Made by a program: the position numbers and the translations under genes. This document shows positions 15,966 to 25,781 of a stretch of DNA of 64,000 bases, one piece after another (within the stretch, counting starts at the first letter, position 1; each line of letters starts with the position of its first letter). The DNA lies in contig NZ_CP135275.1 in the NCBI RefSeq assembly GCF_032302195.1, positions 1,054,001-1,118,000 of the forward strand, given 5' to 3'. Below the pieces are notes generated by a model, which saw nothing but the letters and a program-made list of their open reading frames with translations, searched no databases and was not told where the DNA came from. Source of the DNA: Paenibacillus sp. MMS20-IR301. GTDB lineage: Bacteria > Bacillota > Bacilli > Paenibacillales > Paenibacillaceae.

Positions 15966-17618
15966 GTGGGAGCGGGACAGGGCAGGCTTGAGCGGTCAGC
16001 AGAGTCATCCGGAGCATCGGGACTTACCGGGCTGATGCAGGTAATGGAGGGATGGGGAGAACATGAGCATGCCCGGATTATTGCTGATCTTATGGATAAG
16101 GAAGCGGCGGGAGAGCTGACTTTGGCCTTCTGCGGGCATTTCTCTGCCGGGAAATCAAGTATGATTAATCAATTATGCGGCAAGGTTATTCTGCCTTCGG
16201 GACCGGTTCCGACCAGTGCCAACATCGTCTCGATCCGCAGCGGAGCGCCAAGAGTGCTTCTGCATCCGCAGCCGGATGCTCCCGGAGCCATTCAGTCAGT
16301 CATTGAAACTACCCCTGAGTTATTGCAGGAGTATTGCCGGCTTGGCACAGACTATTCAGCAATTGAGGTCTGGGAGGCTGTGCCGCTGCTTGGCGAATCC
16401 GGTGTGCTGATGGATACACCAGGCGTGGATTCTACCGACGAGGGACACCAGGCGGCGACTCATTCGGCGCTGCATCTGGCGGATGTCGTGTTCTATGTAA
16501 TGGATTACAATCATGTGCAATCCGAGAATAATCTGGCGTTTGCCAAGAGCCTCAGTGACTGGGGGAAACCGCTGTATCTGATTATCAATCAAATTGACAA
16601 GCACCGGGAACAGGAGATTCCGCTGAAGGAATATCGGCAGCAAGTAGAAAGCGCTTTCCGCGAATGGGGGATCCATTCCGCCGGCCTGTTGTTCACTTCG
16701 CTTAAGGTTAAGGAGCATCCGCTTAATCAATGGAACGAGCTGCTACGGCTGCTGGCAGCGCTGCTTGAGCAGCGGAGAGAGCTGCTCTCCTACAGCTTGT
16801 CCCGTTCGCTGCATCATACAGCGGATGCCGTGCTTGCCGGCTACCTGGCGGAGCAGCAGGAGGAACGCTCGCAGCTGCTGGAAGCGGCCGGTGGCGCCGG
16901 GGCAGCGGAGATTGCGGCTGAGCTGGCGCAGTGCCGGCAGGAAGGGGAGCAGCTGCTGAACCTGCCGGAGCAGTCGCGCCAGGATCTGCGCAGCGGGCTG
17001 GATGCCCTGCTGGGCAACAGCAATCTTATGCCTGCTGATGTGCGGGACGCAGCAGGCGCTTATATAGAGAGCCTAAGCCCGGGGTTCCGGCGAGGCTTGC
17101 TGTTCACCGCTGCGAAGCGGGAGCGGGAGCAGGCGGCCCGGCTGGCTCACCTGCACGGGCTGCTGGGCAGGGAGACCACCGCACAGCTGGAGCGGCATCT
17201 GACTTCTCTGGTACGCGGCTGGGCAGAAGGCCTTGGCGTGTGGCAGGAAGGAGCGGAACAGCTGCTGCAGGACAGCTTCCCGGCGGTGGGCCGCCAGTGG
17301 CTGGCGGATCAGGTGAAGCCGGGGACCGGCTCCTCCGGCGAGGCGCTGCTCAATTTCTGCCGCTCGCTTGCGGCAGAGCTTAAAGCGCAGTTCCGCCGGG
17401 CGGCGGTTGCCTGCGGCGAGCAGCTGCTGGCTGCGCTGCCGCCGCGCTTAGACGAGCGGCGCGCGCAGCTTATGCGCCGCGAGGCCGCCCTCCAGCGGCA
17501 GGCTGCCGCCGCCGCTGCGCTGGCCGCCCTGGACCGCGCGGCAGCTGCCCGCGCGGAAGAGCTCGCGGCGCTGCTGCCGCCGCGCGTTACCCTCACCCCG
17601 GCGTCCTGCCGGAGGTGA
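15966..17618 (+). CDS. Dynamin-like GTPase, first head (DynA N-terminal half)
   Basis: A 550-residue GTPase. The P-loop is GHFSAGKSSMINQL (~residue 57), switch/G3 is DTPGVDSTDEGH (~150) and G4 is NQIDKH (~203). A long helical stalk-like region runs to the end. Start GTG 15966 lies five bases after AAGGTGGGG. The C-terminus runs into an extremely Ala/Arg-rich, GC-rich segment and stops at 17618. The next gene encodes a second dynamin head with overlapping coordinates. In Bacillus the two heads are one ~1,190-residue membrane-fusing protein (DynA). Here 550 + ~673 residues would give the same total, so this is either a natural split or one gene broken by a frameshift near 17580-17618. Confidence 0.85.
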   Translation: MGAGQGRLERSAESSGASGLTGLMQVMEGWGEHEHARIIADLMDKEAAGELTLAFCGHFSAGKSSMINQLCGKVILPSGPVPTSANIVSIRSGAPRVLLHPQPDAPGAIQSVIETTPELLQEYCRLGTDYSAIEVWEAVPLLGESGVLMDTPGVDSTDEGHQAATHSALHLADVVFYVMDYNHVQSENNLAFAKSLSDWGKPLYLIINQIDKHREQEIPLKEYRQQVESAFREWGIHSAGLLFTSLKVKEHPLNQWNELLRLLAALLEQRRELLSYSLSRSLHHTADAVLAGYLAEQQEERSQLLEAAGGAGAAEIAAELAQCRQEGEQLLNLPEQSRQDLRSGLDALLGNSNLMPADVRDAAGAYIESLSPGFRRGLLFTAAKREREQAARLAHLHGLLGRETTAQLERHLTSLVRGWAEGLGVWQEGAEQLLQDSFPAVGRQWLADQVKPGTGSSGEALLNFCRSLAAELKAQFRRAAVACGEQLLAALPPRLDERRAQLMRREAALQRQAAAAAALAALDRAAAARAEELAALLPPRVTLTPASCRR

Positions 17619-17623
17619 GGGCT

Positions 17624-19645
17624 GTGACGGCTGGCGCGCCCTGCGCCGCCAGCCCGGGGCAGCCGCCGCGCAGCGCAGCGGCGGCAAGCCCCGCCGCCCG
17701 GCCGTGGGCGGCGGAAGCGGCACAGCCGGCGGGCGGACGCCGCCGGCTGGGGCAGGCCGCAGCGGCGCTGGACGCTGCGGCGGGGCTGCTGCGGGGCGAG
17801 CCGGCCATGGCCTCGGCCGCGCGCAGCCTGGCGGCGCGGGCGGCGGACCTCGCCGGTGGCCGCTTCACCCTGGCGCTGTTCGGAGCGTTCAGCGCCGGCA
17901 AGTCCTCCTTCGCCAATGCCCTGCTTGGCGAAGAGGTGCTGCCTGTGTCGCCGCATCCCGCCACAGCCGCGGTCGGCCGCATTCTGGCCCCGGAGGGCGG
18001 ATTCGCCCACAGGACTGCGGCAGTGACCATGAAGCAGGAGGAGAATTTCTGGGAGGATATCCTCCATTCCTTCAGCGTGCTGCAGCTGGCTGCCCCGCAG
18101 CGCAGCAATTGGATATCCGCCGTAGCCCGCCTGCAGACCGGCGGACTGCATCCCTCCTCGCTGCCGCATGCCGGATTCCTGCGGGCGGCGGCAGCGGGCT
18201 GGGACAGCTGCGGTCCGCTGCTTGGAACGGAACGCACGGTCAGCCTGGAGGAATACCGCAGTCTGGTGGCGGATGAGACTAAGGCCTGCTTCGTGCAGAG
18301 CACCGACCTGTATTATGACTGTCCCTTGACACGCAGCGGGATTGTCCTGGTGGACACTCCGGGAGCAGATTCCTTACACGCGCGCCATACCGGGGTAACC
18401 TTCGGTTACATGAAGGATGCCGATGCCATCTGCTTCGTGACTTACTATAACCATGCCTTCTCCAAAGCCGACCGCAGCCTGCTGGCCCAGCTCGGCAGAA
18501 TTAAAGACAGCTTCGCCCTGGATAAAATGTTCTTCATCATCAATGCCTCTGACCTGGCAGCAGATGAAGAGGAGCTGGCCGAGGTGAAGCAGCATGTGGC
18601 ACAGAATCTGCGGGCCGGTGGTCTGAATGCGCCGCGGATCTATGCGTTATCCAGTCTTCTGGCTCTTGAAGGCAAGACGGGGAGCGGCTTAGAAACTTAT
18701 GAGGCTTCCGGCTTCAGCGTCTTTGAAGAGGTATTGTCGCAGTTTGCCGGCGAAGAGCTGCCGCGGCTGTCCCTTGCCGCGGCCAGGGACAGTCTCCGTA
18801 CAGTCCGCCGCCGGGCCGAGGAATGGCAGCAGCTGTCTCTGATGGAAGCAGGCCAGCGGGAAGCGGGTATGGCCCGGCTCCGGCAGCAGCGGGAGGCAGC
18901 GGAGATCCGGCTCTCCCGGCTTGTAGCCGAAGAGCGGCCGCTGCGTGATCTGCGCCGCGAGGGCGGAGAGCTGCTGTATCATGTGCGGCAGAGGCTGGCC
19001 TTCGCCTTCGGCCGTTTCTACCAGGAATCGTTCCATCCTTCGATTCTCCGGGAGGATAGCGGGAACTTGAAGCAGATTTTTGTTGCCTGCGGGCGGGAAC
19101 TGGAACGCAGTATTCTGCGGGAGCTGGAGCAGGAGCTCTGGGCCACCACCCTGCGGCTGGAAGCAGCTGGACGCCGGTTTGTAGGTATCACCGCAGCAGC
19201 GGCAGCGGCTGACTTATCTGCAGAAGGGCATGAGCCTCTGCTCCGGGAGAATGCCGGGCAGCACTGGCCTTCTCCGGAGAAGCTGGACTGCGGGCTGGCC
19301 CCGCTGGATTGGGCGGAGCTGTGGGGACAGTTCAAGTCCCCCCGTCATTTCTTTGAAGGTCCGGGCCGGGCCGGGATCCGTGCGGCGGCTGAGCCCCGGT
19401 TCAAAGAAGCCGTTGCCGCAGCGGTTGCCTTGCAGGAGGAACTGCTGCTGAATTACTACTGTGAAGCGGCAGCTGAGGCATTGGTCCTTGCCGGGGATGA
19501 ACTGCGGGAGCAGCTGGCAGAGCGGGAAGCCGCCATGACAGAGCTCCTGAAAGGGGGTGATTCAGCGCAGCACTGGGGCCGGACCGCCGGAGAATTATCA
19601 CTTCTCGAGCAGGCTTTCGACGATATGGTGGACGGTCAACTGTGA
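17624..19645 (+). CDS. Dynamin-like GTPase, second head (DynA C-terminal half)
   Basis: About 673 residues with its own GTPase core: P-loop GAFSAGKSSFANALLG (~residue 85), G3 DTPGADSLHARH (~245) and NASD (~305). A helical stalk with coiled-coil-like Arg/Glu/Ala-rich stretches follows. The start is taken as GTG 17624, six to nine bases after GGAGGTGAGG; GTG 17615 is possible and overlaps the upstream stop by four bases. The frame is also open upstream of 17615 with no stop for at least 90 bases, which leaves a single fused gene possible. The first ~70 residues are almost all A, R, G and P, and local GC is far above the rest of the window. Confidence 0.82.
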   Translation: MTAGAPCAASPGQPPRSAAAASPAARPWAAEAAQPAGGRRRLGQAAAALDAAAGLLRGEPAMASAARSLAARAADLAGGRFTLALFGAFSAGKSSFANALLGEEVLPVSPHPATAAVGRILAPEGGFAHRTAAVTMKQEENFWEDILHSFSVLQLAAPQRSNWISAVARLQTGGLHPSSLPHAGFLRAAAAGWDSCGPLLGTERTVSLEEYRSLVADETKACFVQSTDLYYDCPLTRSGIVLVDTPGADSLHARHTGVTFGYMKDADAICFVTYYNHAFSKADRSLLAQLGRIKDSFALDKMFFIINASDLAADEEELAEVKQHVAQNLRAGGLNAPRIYALSSLLALEGKTGSGLETYEASGFSVFEEVLSQFAGEELPRLSLAAARDSLRTVRRRAEEWQQLSLMEAGQREAGMARLRQQREAAEIRLSRLVAEERPLRDLRREGGELLYHVRQRLAFAFGRFYQESFHPSILREDSGNLKQIFVACGRELERSILRELEQELWATTLRLEAAGRRFVGITAAAAAADLSAEGHEPLLRENAGQHWPSPEKLDCGLAPLDWAELWGQFKSPRHFFEGPGRAGIRAAAEPRFKEAVAAAVALQEELLLNYYCEAAAEALVLAGDELREQLAEREAAMTELLKGGDSAQHWGRTAGELSLLEQAFDDMVDGQL

Positions 19646-19793
19646 AGTTTGTAGGAAAATGTCGAAGAACACTTGCAATCTGGCGGATGATGGATGAAAA
19701 TAAAGATGACTGAAAATTTACAATTAAACTGCGACATTTTACAGAAAGAGAGAAGTCAGCAGTCAAATTTGCGAAAAGAGGTTGGAGTCGACA

Positions 19794-20984
19794 ATGTGGG
19801 GAGCTCCTTTATCAACCCGGAGTAAGAAGCTGCTGCTGCTTGGCAGCGGTGAACTGGGGAAGGAAGTCATTATCGAAGCTCAGCGCCTTGGCGTAGAGAC
19901 CGTAGCTGTGGACCGTTATGAAGCTGCACCTGCAATGGGTGTTGCCCACCGCTCTTATGTACTGGATATGCTGGATGCAGAAGCTCTGAAGGCGCTGATC
20001 CGGGCCGAGAAGCCGGATATTATTGTGCCGGAGATTGAAGCTATTGCTACCGGTGCGTTAGTGGAGCTCGAGGAAGAAGGTTATCTCGTAGTGCCGACCG
20101 CCCGGGCTGCAAGGCTGACGATGGACCGCGAAGGCATCCGCCGACTTGCGGCAGAAGAGCTTGGCTTGCCGACCGCCGGCTACCGGTTCGCTGACAGCCT
20201 GGAAGAACTGCGCCAGGCGGTGGATGAGCTGGGAACACCGTGCGTGATCAAGCCGATCATGAGCTCTTCCGGCAAAGGGCAGAGCATCTGCCGCAAACCG
20301 GAGGATGCGGAGGACTGCTGGAATACGGCTCTGGAAGGAGCGCGTGCCAAAGGTACACGTGTCATTGTTGAAGCTTTTGTTACTTTTGACAGCGAGATTA
20401 CACTGCTTACCGTCCGATCGTCGAGCGGAACCGTATTTTGTCCGCCCATCGGCCACATCCAGAAGGATGGCGATTATGTGGAGTCCTGGCAGCCGCATCA
20501 GATGAGTGCAGCGCTGCTGGCTGAAGCAGAAGAGATGGCCCGTGCTGTTACGGATCAGCTTGGCGGGTATGGGATTTTTGGCGTAGAGCTGTTCCTGACC
20601 CCGGAGGGGGTGCTGTTCAGTGAAGTCTCGCCAAGACCGCATGATACAGGCATGGTTACAATGATTACGCAGGATTTGTCGGAATTTGCTCTGCATGTCA
20701 GAGCCATTCTTGGATTTCCTTTGGACTCGGTTACTTTATTGACACCGGGAGCCTCTGCCACCCTGAAAGCCGAAGCTGCAGGACAAGCTTTTGCGGTAAC
20801 AGGAATCGGGCAGGCGCTGGCCTTACCCCGTACGCAGGTCCGGGTATTCGGCAAGCCGGAGGTCCGCCCTGGACGGCGGATGGCAGTAACACTCAGTTCA
20901 GCGGAAGATGTGGAAATCGCGCGGGCGACAGCCAAGCAGGCTGCGTCTATGCTAAAAGTGGAGGTATATGAGGATGAACAGTAG
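19794..20984 (+). CDS. purT: Formate-dependent phosphoribosylglycinamide formyltransferase (GAR transformylase 2)
   Basis: Folate-independent third step of purine synthesis: ATP, formate and GAR give formyl-GAR. The 396-residue ATP-grasp protein shows the N-terminal [20 protein letters not shown], the nucleotide-binding [15 protein letters not shown], and the ATP-grasp acid/metal region [22 protein letters not shown]. These are characteristic of PurT/PurK relatives, and [10 protein letters not shown] favours PurT. ATG 19794 follows GGAG with six bases between; a TTG at 19782 lies within the ribosome-site region. Its end overlaps the next acetyltransferase start. A 9-bp inverted repeat (19656-19664 / 19732-19740) lies upstream. 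Confidence 0.94.
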   Translation: MWGAPLSTRSKKLLLLGSGELGKEVIIEAQRLGVETVAVDRYEAAPAMGVAHRSYVLDMLDAEALKALIRAEKPDIIVPEIEAIATGALVELEEEGYLVVPTARAARLTMDREGIRRLAAEELGLPTAGYRFADSLEELRQAVDELGTPCVIKPIMSSSGKGQSICRKPEDAEDCWNTALEGARAKGTRVIVEAFVTFDSEITLLTVRSSSGTVFCPPIGHIQKDGDYVESWQPHQMSAALLAEAEEMARAVTDQLGGYGIFGVELFLTPEGVLFSEVSPRPHDTGMVTMITQDLSEFALHVRAILGFPLDSVTLLTPGASATLKAEAAGQAFAVTGIGQALALPRTQVRVFGKPEVRPGRRMAVTLSSAEDVEIARATAKQAASMLKVEVYEDEQ

Positions 20985-21438
20985 TACTCAGGAGCAGGTA
21001 CTGCAAATTCGCAAATGCGGCATGAATGATCTGGAGAGAGTGACAGCCCTTCTGCGGGAATTCGGCTATCCGACAACGCTTAGCGTGATGAAAGAGAGAA
21101 TGGAAGACATGGAGCATGATCCGCTCCACTGTACACTGGTCGCAGAGCTTAATAATGAAGTTGTGGGAATGGTCGGACTCCGGCAGGTGAAATCCTACTA
21201 CAAGAATGCAGAATGTATTACGGAGATTACCGCGCTAATCGTATCAGAGGAGCTCAGAGGACAGGGCCTCGGCAAAAGACTTGTAGCTGCAGCGGAGGAA
21301 TGGGCACGCCATCAGGGCTGCTGCCAGCTGTTCCTGCGGAGCGGCAACCGCGTCGAGCGTGCTCCGGCACATGCTTTTTACCGCCATATCGGCTTCGAAA
21401 AGGCAACAGGCTACCGCTTCAACAAGGCATTGCTATAA
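20974..21438 (+). CDS. GNAT-family N-acetyltransferase
   Basis: A 154-residue single-domain acetyltransferase. The acetyl-CoA-binding motif is [21 protein letters not shown] (quoted in part, R/QxxGxG/A present), followed by [17 protein letters not shown] near the C-terminus. The start is taken as ATG 20974, nine bases after GGAGG; ATG 20968 is only three bases away. The gene overlaps the purT stop by 11 bases, so the two are co-transcribed. The substrate is unknown. Confidence 0.88.
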   Translation: MNSSTQEQVLQIRKCGMNDLERVTALLREFGYPTTLSVMKERMEDMEHDPLHCTLVAELNNEVVGMVGLRQVKSYYKNAECITEITALIVSEELRGQGLGKRLVAAAEEWARHQGCCQLFLRSGNRVERAPAHAFYRHIGFEKATGYRFNKALL

Positions 21439-21460
21439 TTCTATACGTAACCGAACATCC

Positions 21461-21492
21461 CCATCCCGGACTTAGCGGGATGGTTTTTTTTA
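21461..21492 (+). terminator. Terminator after purT operon
   Basis: CCATCCCG (21461-21468) pairs with CGGGATGG (21476-21483), followed by nine T. Confidence 0.92.
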
Positions 21493-21555
21493 TATGCCCT
21501 GGTACAGGGCATTGGCAGAATGAAGAGTTGTTATTGAGCACTGTAATCATAAATT

Positions 21556-21981
21556 TTGCACGTTGTGCAACCCGAGTTCATTGATTGAGAGGTGTTTGGG
21601 GAAATTGCTGTACTTTATACAGAATAAATCCCAAAAAACCGCCTAAAAAGCGTGAGATCCTGCATTTTGTACAACAGTTTCGGATTTGGGCCGATTTAAT
21701 GAGGAAAATGTTGTATTCTGTGCAGGATTACATGTAATCTATCCGATCACTGTGGTTTAATGTCCAAATCCTCGTAAATTCCTCCAGTTTAAGCTGTATA
21801 GCTGTATATTGTGCAATTAAACTCATTGAAGAGGAGTCCCTGTACCTTTTAACTGTAGTCTGTACAACTAAATATACCCTAACTGGTTATATCGAATAAT
21901 AAATGATGTTTTAAGTGTACGAAATGCAACTAAACGGTAAGCAGACAGGAAATTAAACATTATAGTTGCACAAAATACAGT
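21556..21981. repeat. Array of short degenerate palindromic repeats at ~50-bp spacing
   Basis: An ~810-bp gene-free gap (21493-22302) holds eight copies of a 16-18-bp motif of the form TGYA-N5/6-TGYRCAAC in either orientation. They begin near 21556, 21608, 21660, 21708, 21802, 21852, 21915 and 21963. Most intervals are 48-52 bp; one of 94 would fit a missing or degraded copy. Examples are CTGCATTTTGTACAACAG and TGTTGTATTCTGTGCAGG. The stretch between the third and fourth copies resembles the matching stretch in a second array at 31591-31762. No coding region is convincing here. Confidence 0.6.
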
Positions 21982-22302
21982 TAAGGGTACAAGGGGACGC
22001 AGGTCCTGCAATCAAGAACTTTCCAACCAAGTGAAGACCTTGCCCGTTGCTGTAAATATATTGGTGCCCCTTGCTGTATGTGCTGTATGTACCTAATAAT
22101 CACTTGCATTTATCGCTGCCAGCTTATATAGTGAAATGCCCCATACCTGTACGCAAAGCTGGAATATGTAAGTAAACCGGAAGAAGGCTGCAGGTGCGGA
22201 GAAGTTTTGCAGCTTTCTTTTTATAAACATAGATTGAGGCTCCTGAATCAGCTATTATAGTTCTGTGTCAAACTCCAAACCATATCCGAAGAGGGATGAA
22301 CC

Positions 22303-23952
22303 ATGTACAAGTTAATTCTCGCCGAAGACGAGGAAGATGTAAGAGAAGGCATTGTTGCCCAGATTGACTGGGAGAAGTACGGATTCGAAGTGGTCGAGCA
22401 GGCGGAGAACGGGCGTGAAGCTGCCGATGCCATTGACCGCCATCTGCCGGATGTGGTAGTTACCGATATTCAAATGCCCTTCATGAACGGGCTGCAGCTG
22501 GCCGAATGGATCCGCAGCCGTCATCCCAATACGAAGATTATCATTCTGACCGGCTATGATGAATTTGAATATGCCCAGAAGGCGATCAAGCTGCAGATTG
22601 ATGAATATATCCTCAAGCCCTTCTCCTCCCAGGAGCTGATCGATATTCTGCTGAAGGTCCGGGCGAATATTGAAACCGAGATTGCCGAGAAGGAGAACAT
22701 TTTTGTGCTTAGTGAGCATTACCGCAAGAGCCTGCCGGTGCTGCGTGAGCAGTTCCTGTCTTCCCTGGTATCGCGCAGACTGCGCTCAGCCGAGATTGCC
22801 GAGAAAAGCGCCGAGTACGGTATCGATCTGGACGGCGTATTATTCCAGTCATCGGTCATCGGAATTGATTATATCCGTCAGGACAGAACTCCGGGCTCCA
22901 GCGAAGCGAGGCAGGTCTCCTTACGCGATACTGGTGACCGGAATCTGCAGCTGTTTGCCGTGCTGAATATTGCCGAGGAGATATGCCAGAAGCACAGCTT
23001 TGGCCGGGTGTTCATCCACCGCGATGATGTGGTGCTGCTCTCGGTCAGCCAGGAACAAGATGAGAGTGTGATTACCGGCAGAACCTTTGCGATTCTGGAG
23101 GAAACCCGCCAGAATGTGCAGCGCTTCCTCAAGCTGACGGTTACCGCCGGAGCCGGCACGGTCTGCCGCCAGCCGTCGAAGCTGTCAAGCTCCTTCGGGG
23201 ATGCGCTGCAGGCCCTGGATTACCGGCTGATTCTCGGCAACAACCGGGTGATCTGGATTGAGGATGTGGAGTCGAGACCGAGCCAGATGCTGGCTTATGA
23301 CGAGCTGACCCAGCAGTCGCTGATCCGCACAATCAAGCTGGGGACGGTTCAGGAGCTGCGTGAGGTAGTGGACGAGCTGTTCGGGGGCCTGGATACTGCA
23401 CAGGTATCTACCCGGGACTATCAGATTTTCCTGCTGGAGATTATTACTTCCATTCTGCGGGTGGCCAAGGAAGCCGGCAGTGAGACGAATGAATTCATCG
23501 GGCCTGGCCTGTCCTCGCTGAGCGAAATCAACAAGTTCAATAATATGGGCGAAGCCAAGCAGTGGATTATTACAGTGTGCAGCAGGCTCATGGATACCAT
23601 CGCACTGGAACGGCAATCCAGCTATAAGCAGCTGGTTGACCAGGCCAAGGAATATATCCGCAGCCATTACGAGGAATCGGATATCTCCATCGGCCGGGTC
23701 TGCCAGCATCTGCATATCAGCACAGGGTATTTCAGCAGTATTTTCAAAAAAGAGACGAAGATGACCTTTGTCAGCTACCTGCTGCAGATCCGCCTGGAAG
23801 CTGCTAAGGAAATGCTCCGCGCAACCGAGCTGAAGGCGTTTGAAATTGCCGAGCGAATCGGTTTCGCCGATCCGAACTATTTCAGCTTCTGCTTCCGCAA
23901 GAAATACGGACAATCCCCCAAAGAGTACAAGAACAGCTCACGGGGAGAATAG
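22303..23952 (+). CDS. AraC-type response regulator (YesN-like)
   Basis: A 549-residue two-component response regulator. The receiver domain (1-~120) has the acidic pocket AEDEED, phosphoacceptor Asp55 in VVVTDIQMPFMNG, and the conserved Lys in YILKPF (~105). A middle region of unknown fold follows, with AraC-type paired helix-turn-helix motifs at the C-terminus (~440-545), including ISTGYFSSIFKKETKMTF and FADPNYFSFCFRKKYGQSP. ATG 22303 is preceded by GAAGAGGGATG. The histidine kinase gene begins three bases after its stop. By position it should activate the downstream mgl genes in response to sugar. Confidence 0.95.
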   Translation: MYKLILAEDEEDVREGIVAQIDWEKYGFEVVEQAENGREAADAIDRHLPDVVVTDIQMPFMNGLQLAEWIRSRHPNTKIIILTGYDEFEYAQKAIKLQIDEYILKPFSSQELIDILLKVRANIETEIAEKENIFVLSEHYRKSLPVLREQFLSSLVSRRLRSAEIAEKSAEYGIDLDGVLFQSSVIGIDYIRQDRTPGSSEARQVSLRDTGDRNLQLFAVLNIAEEICQKHSFGRVFIHRDDVVLLSVSQEQDESVITGRTFAILEETRQNVQRFLKLTVTAGAGTVCRQPSKLSSSFGDALQALDYRLILGNNRVIWIEDVESRPSQMLAYDELTQQSLIRTIKLGTVQELREVVDELFGGLDTAQVSTRDYQIFLLEIITSILRVAKEAGSETNEFIGPGLSSLSEINKFNNMGEAKQWIITVCSRLMDTIALERQSSYKQLVDQAKEYIRSHYEESDISIGRVCQHLHISTGYFSSIFKKETKMTFVSYLLQIRLEAAKEMLRATELKAFEIAERIGFADPNYFSFCFRKKYGQSPKEYKNSSRGE

Positions 23953-23954
23953 CC

Positions 23955-25781
23955 ATGAACAAGCCGAAGGACTTTTTCTTCCCGCAGCGCCCGCAGCCCC
24001 GGAAACGGAGCAAAATCCGCGTATCCTCCAAGCTGCGGAGCATTCAGCTTATTATTATGCTGACCTTCACTGCAGTTACTGTAGCCGTTGCGGTAATCGT
24101 CAGCATTATGCTGTACGGGAAGTTTGCCAGGACGGCGGAGGAGAATGCCAATCTCAATATGCAGCAGATTATCGAGCAGGTGAATTATAATCTGGAGCTG
24201 TATGTCAAAGGGATGAGCAGTATTTTTGAAACGGCGGAGCAGCAGATTACAACCAGTGAATCGATAGACTCGCCGCTGCTCTATGAACGGATGGATACGC
24301 TGATGAGCAGCCGGGAGGATCTGGTGTCCATGGCCATGTTCACGCCGCAGGGTCAATATGTCGTAGGCACCCCGGGGCAGCGCATGCGCCTGAACACACA
24401 GCTGGAGAGTCAAAGCTGGTTCACCACAGCCAAGCGGACCTCGGAGATATCCTATTCCGCCCCGCATATTCAGAATTTGTTCAAAGGCAAGTACACCTGG
24501 GTCGTGTCCATCAGCAAGATGATTCAATATATGGAGCACGGTGAACTGAAAACCGGCATTCTGCTGCTGGATTTCAACTTCCGGACGATTGATGAGCTGA
24601 GCAAGCAGGTGAAGCTCGGCAAAAGAGGATACGCTTACATCCTTGATCCGCTCGGGAACATTGTTTACCATCCGCAGCAGCAGCTGATCTATGCCGGCCT
24701 GAAGTATGAGAATGTGGAGCCGGTGCTTGAGTATGCCTTCCGCAGCTACCTGGATGAATCCACGGGAGAGAAGCGGTTTATTACGGTGCGTACCCTGGCC
24801 CAGACCGGCTGGAAGATTGTCGGGGTTGCCTACTACGATGAGATCGTTACGACCAAACGTGATCTCAACCAGTTCCTGGCCTGGTTCCTGGCAGTTGTCC
24901 TTGTCTGTGTTATTGCCGTGTCGGTGCTGCTGTCTTGGCTGATTGCCAGCCCGATCCGCAAGCTGGAGCGCACGGTCAAGCAGGTGGGTGAGGGGGACCT
25001 CAATACACCGATTAATGTCAGCGGTGCCTATGAGGTGGAGCAGCTGTCAAAGCGTTTCAATATGATGCTGCAGCGCATCCGCCAGCTGATGGATCAGATT
25101 ATCTATGAGCAGGAGACCAAGCGTAAAGGGGAACTCGAAGTATTGCAGTCGCAGATTAATCCCCATTTCCTGTACAATACGCTGAATTCGGTCATCCGGC
25201 TGGCTGAACGCGGCAAGACGGATGAAGTCGTGACCATGATCCAGTCGCTTTCGAAGTTTTTCCGGATCAGCCTGAGCAAAGGGAAGAATTTCATTACGAT
25301 GCAGGAGGAGCTGGATCACATCCGCCATTATCTGGTGATTCAAAGCTTCCGCTTCAAAAACAAGTTCCGCTATGAGATCAATGCGCAGGAAGAAGTGCTG
25401 CAATATCAGACGATTAAGCTGATTCTTCAGCCTATTGTTGAGAATGCTCTATATCACGGCATCGAAATGCTGCCTGATGAAGGACTGATCTCGATCAGCG
25501 CTGTGCTGCAGGAAGGGCTTGTTGTAATCCGTATCAGTGACAACGGGCTCGGGATGTCCAAGGAAACGATGAATGTCCTGCTCTCTGGCGGCGTCAAGAG
25601 TGAAGGCGGTTCAGGGGTCGGGGTGCGGAATGTCAATGAACGGATTGGACTGTATTACGGGCGTGAATACGGGCTTACGTTCGAGAGTGAGCTTGAAGAG
25701 GGCACGACGGTGACCATTATTTTCCCGGCCCGCCTGACCGAAGAGGCACCGGAAGCGAAGAAGGAGGAGACTGATCTGTGA
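23955..25781 (+). CDS. Sensor histidine kinase (YesM-like)
   Basis: A 608-residue membrane sensor: a basic N-terminus, TM1 (~33-53), an extracellular cache-type sensing region (~55-300) and TM2 (~303-327). Then come a HAMP domain with SPIRKLERTVKQVGEGDLNT, the His_kinase motif QINPHFLYNTLNSVIRLAE (phosphorylated His about residue 404) and a HATPase domain with ENALYHGIE, ISDNGLGM and GVGVRNVNERIGLYYG. ATG 23955 directly follows the regulator gene, and the end overlaps the sugar-binding protein gene by four bases (GTGA). The three genes therefore form one tightly coupled signalling operon. The ligand is probably presented by that binding protein. Confidence 0.95.
   Translation: MNKPKDFFFPQRPQPRKRSKIRVSSKLRSIQLIIMLTFTAVTVAVAVIVSIMLYGKFARTAEENANLNMQQIIEQVNYNLELYVKGMSSIFETAEQQITTSESIDSPLLYERMDTLMSSREDLVSMAMFTPQGQYVVGTPGQRMRLNTQLESQSWFTTAKRTSEISYSAPHIQNLFKGKYTWVVSISKMIQYMEHGELKTGILLLDFNFRTIDELSKQVKLGKRGYAYILDPLGNIVYHPQQQLIYAGLKYENVEPVLEYAFRSYLDESTGEKRFITVRTLAQTGWKIVGVAYYDEIVTTKRDLNQFLAWFLAVVLVCVIAVSVLLSWLIASPIRKLERTVKQVGEGDLNTPINVSGAYEVEQLSKRFNMMLQRIRQLMDQIIYEQETKRKGELEVLQSQINPHFLYNTLNSVIRLAERGKTDEVVTMIQSLSKFFRISLSKGKNFITMQEELDHIRHYLVIQSFRFKNKFRYEINAQEEVLQYQTIKLILQPIVENALYHGIEMLPDEGLISISAVLQEGLVVIRISDNGLGMSKETMNVLLSGGVKSEGGSGVGVRNVNERIGLYYGREYGLTFESELEEGTTVTIIFPARLTEEAPEAKKEETDL

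Noticed and set aside
17309..18303. Long minus-strand frames (286 and 236 codons) across the dynamin junction
   Set aside because: Produced by very high GC, which removes stop codons in all frames; the translations are Ala/Arg/Ser low-complexity and antisense to clear GTPase motifs.
19656..19740. 9-bp inverted repeat AAAATGTCG/CGACATTTT upstream of purT as a riboswitch
   Set aside because: The arms are 67 bases apart in AT-rich sequence with no purine-riboswitch core or terminator; probably chance or a minor operator.
21556..21981. CRISPR array
   Set aside because: Repeats are short, degenerate and in mixed orientation, intervals vary, part of the spacers is repeated, and no cas gene is present.
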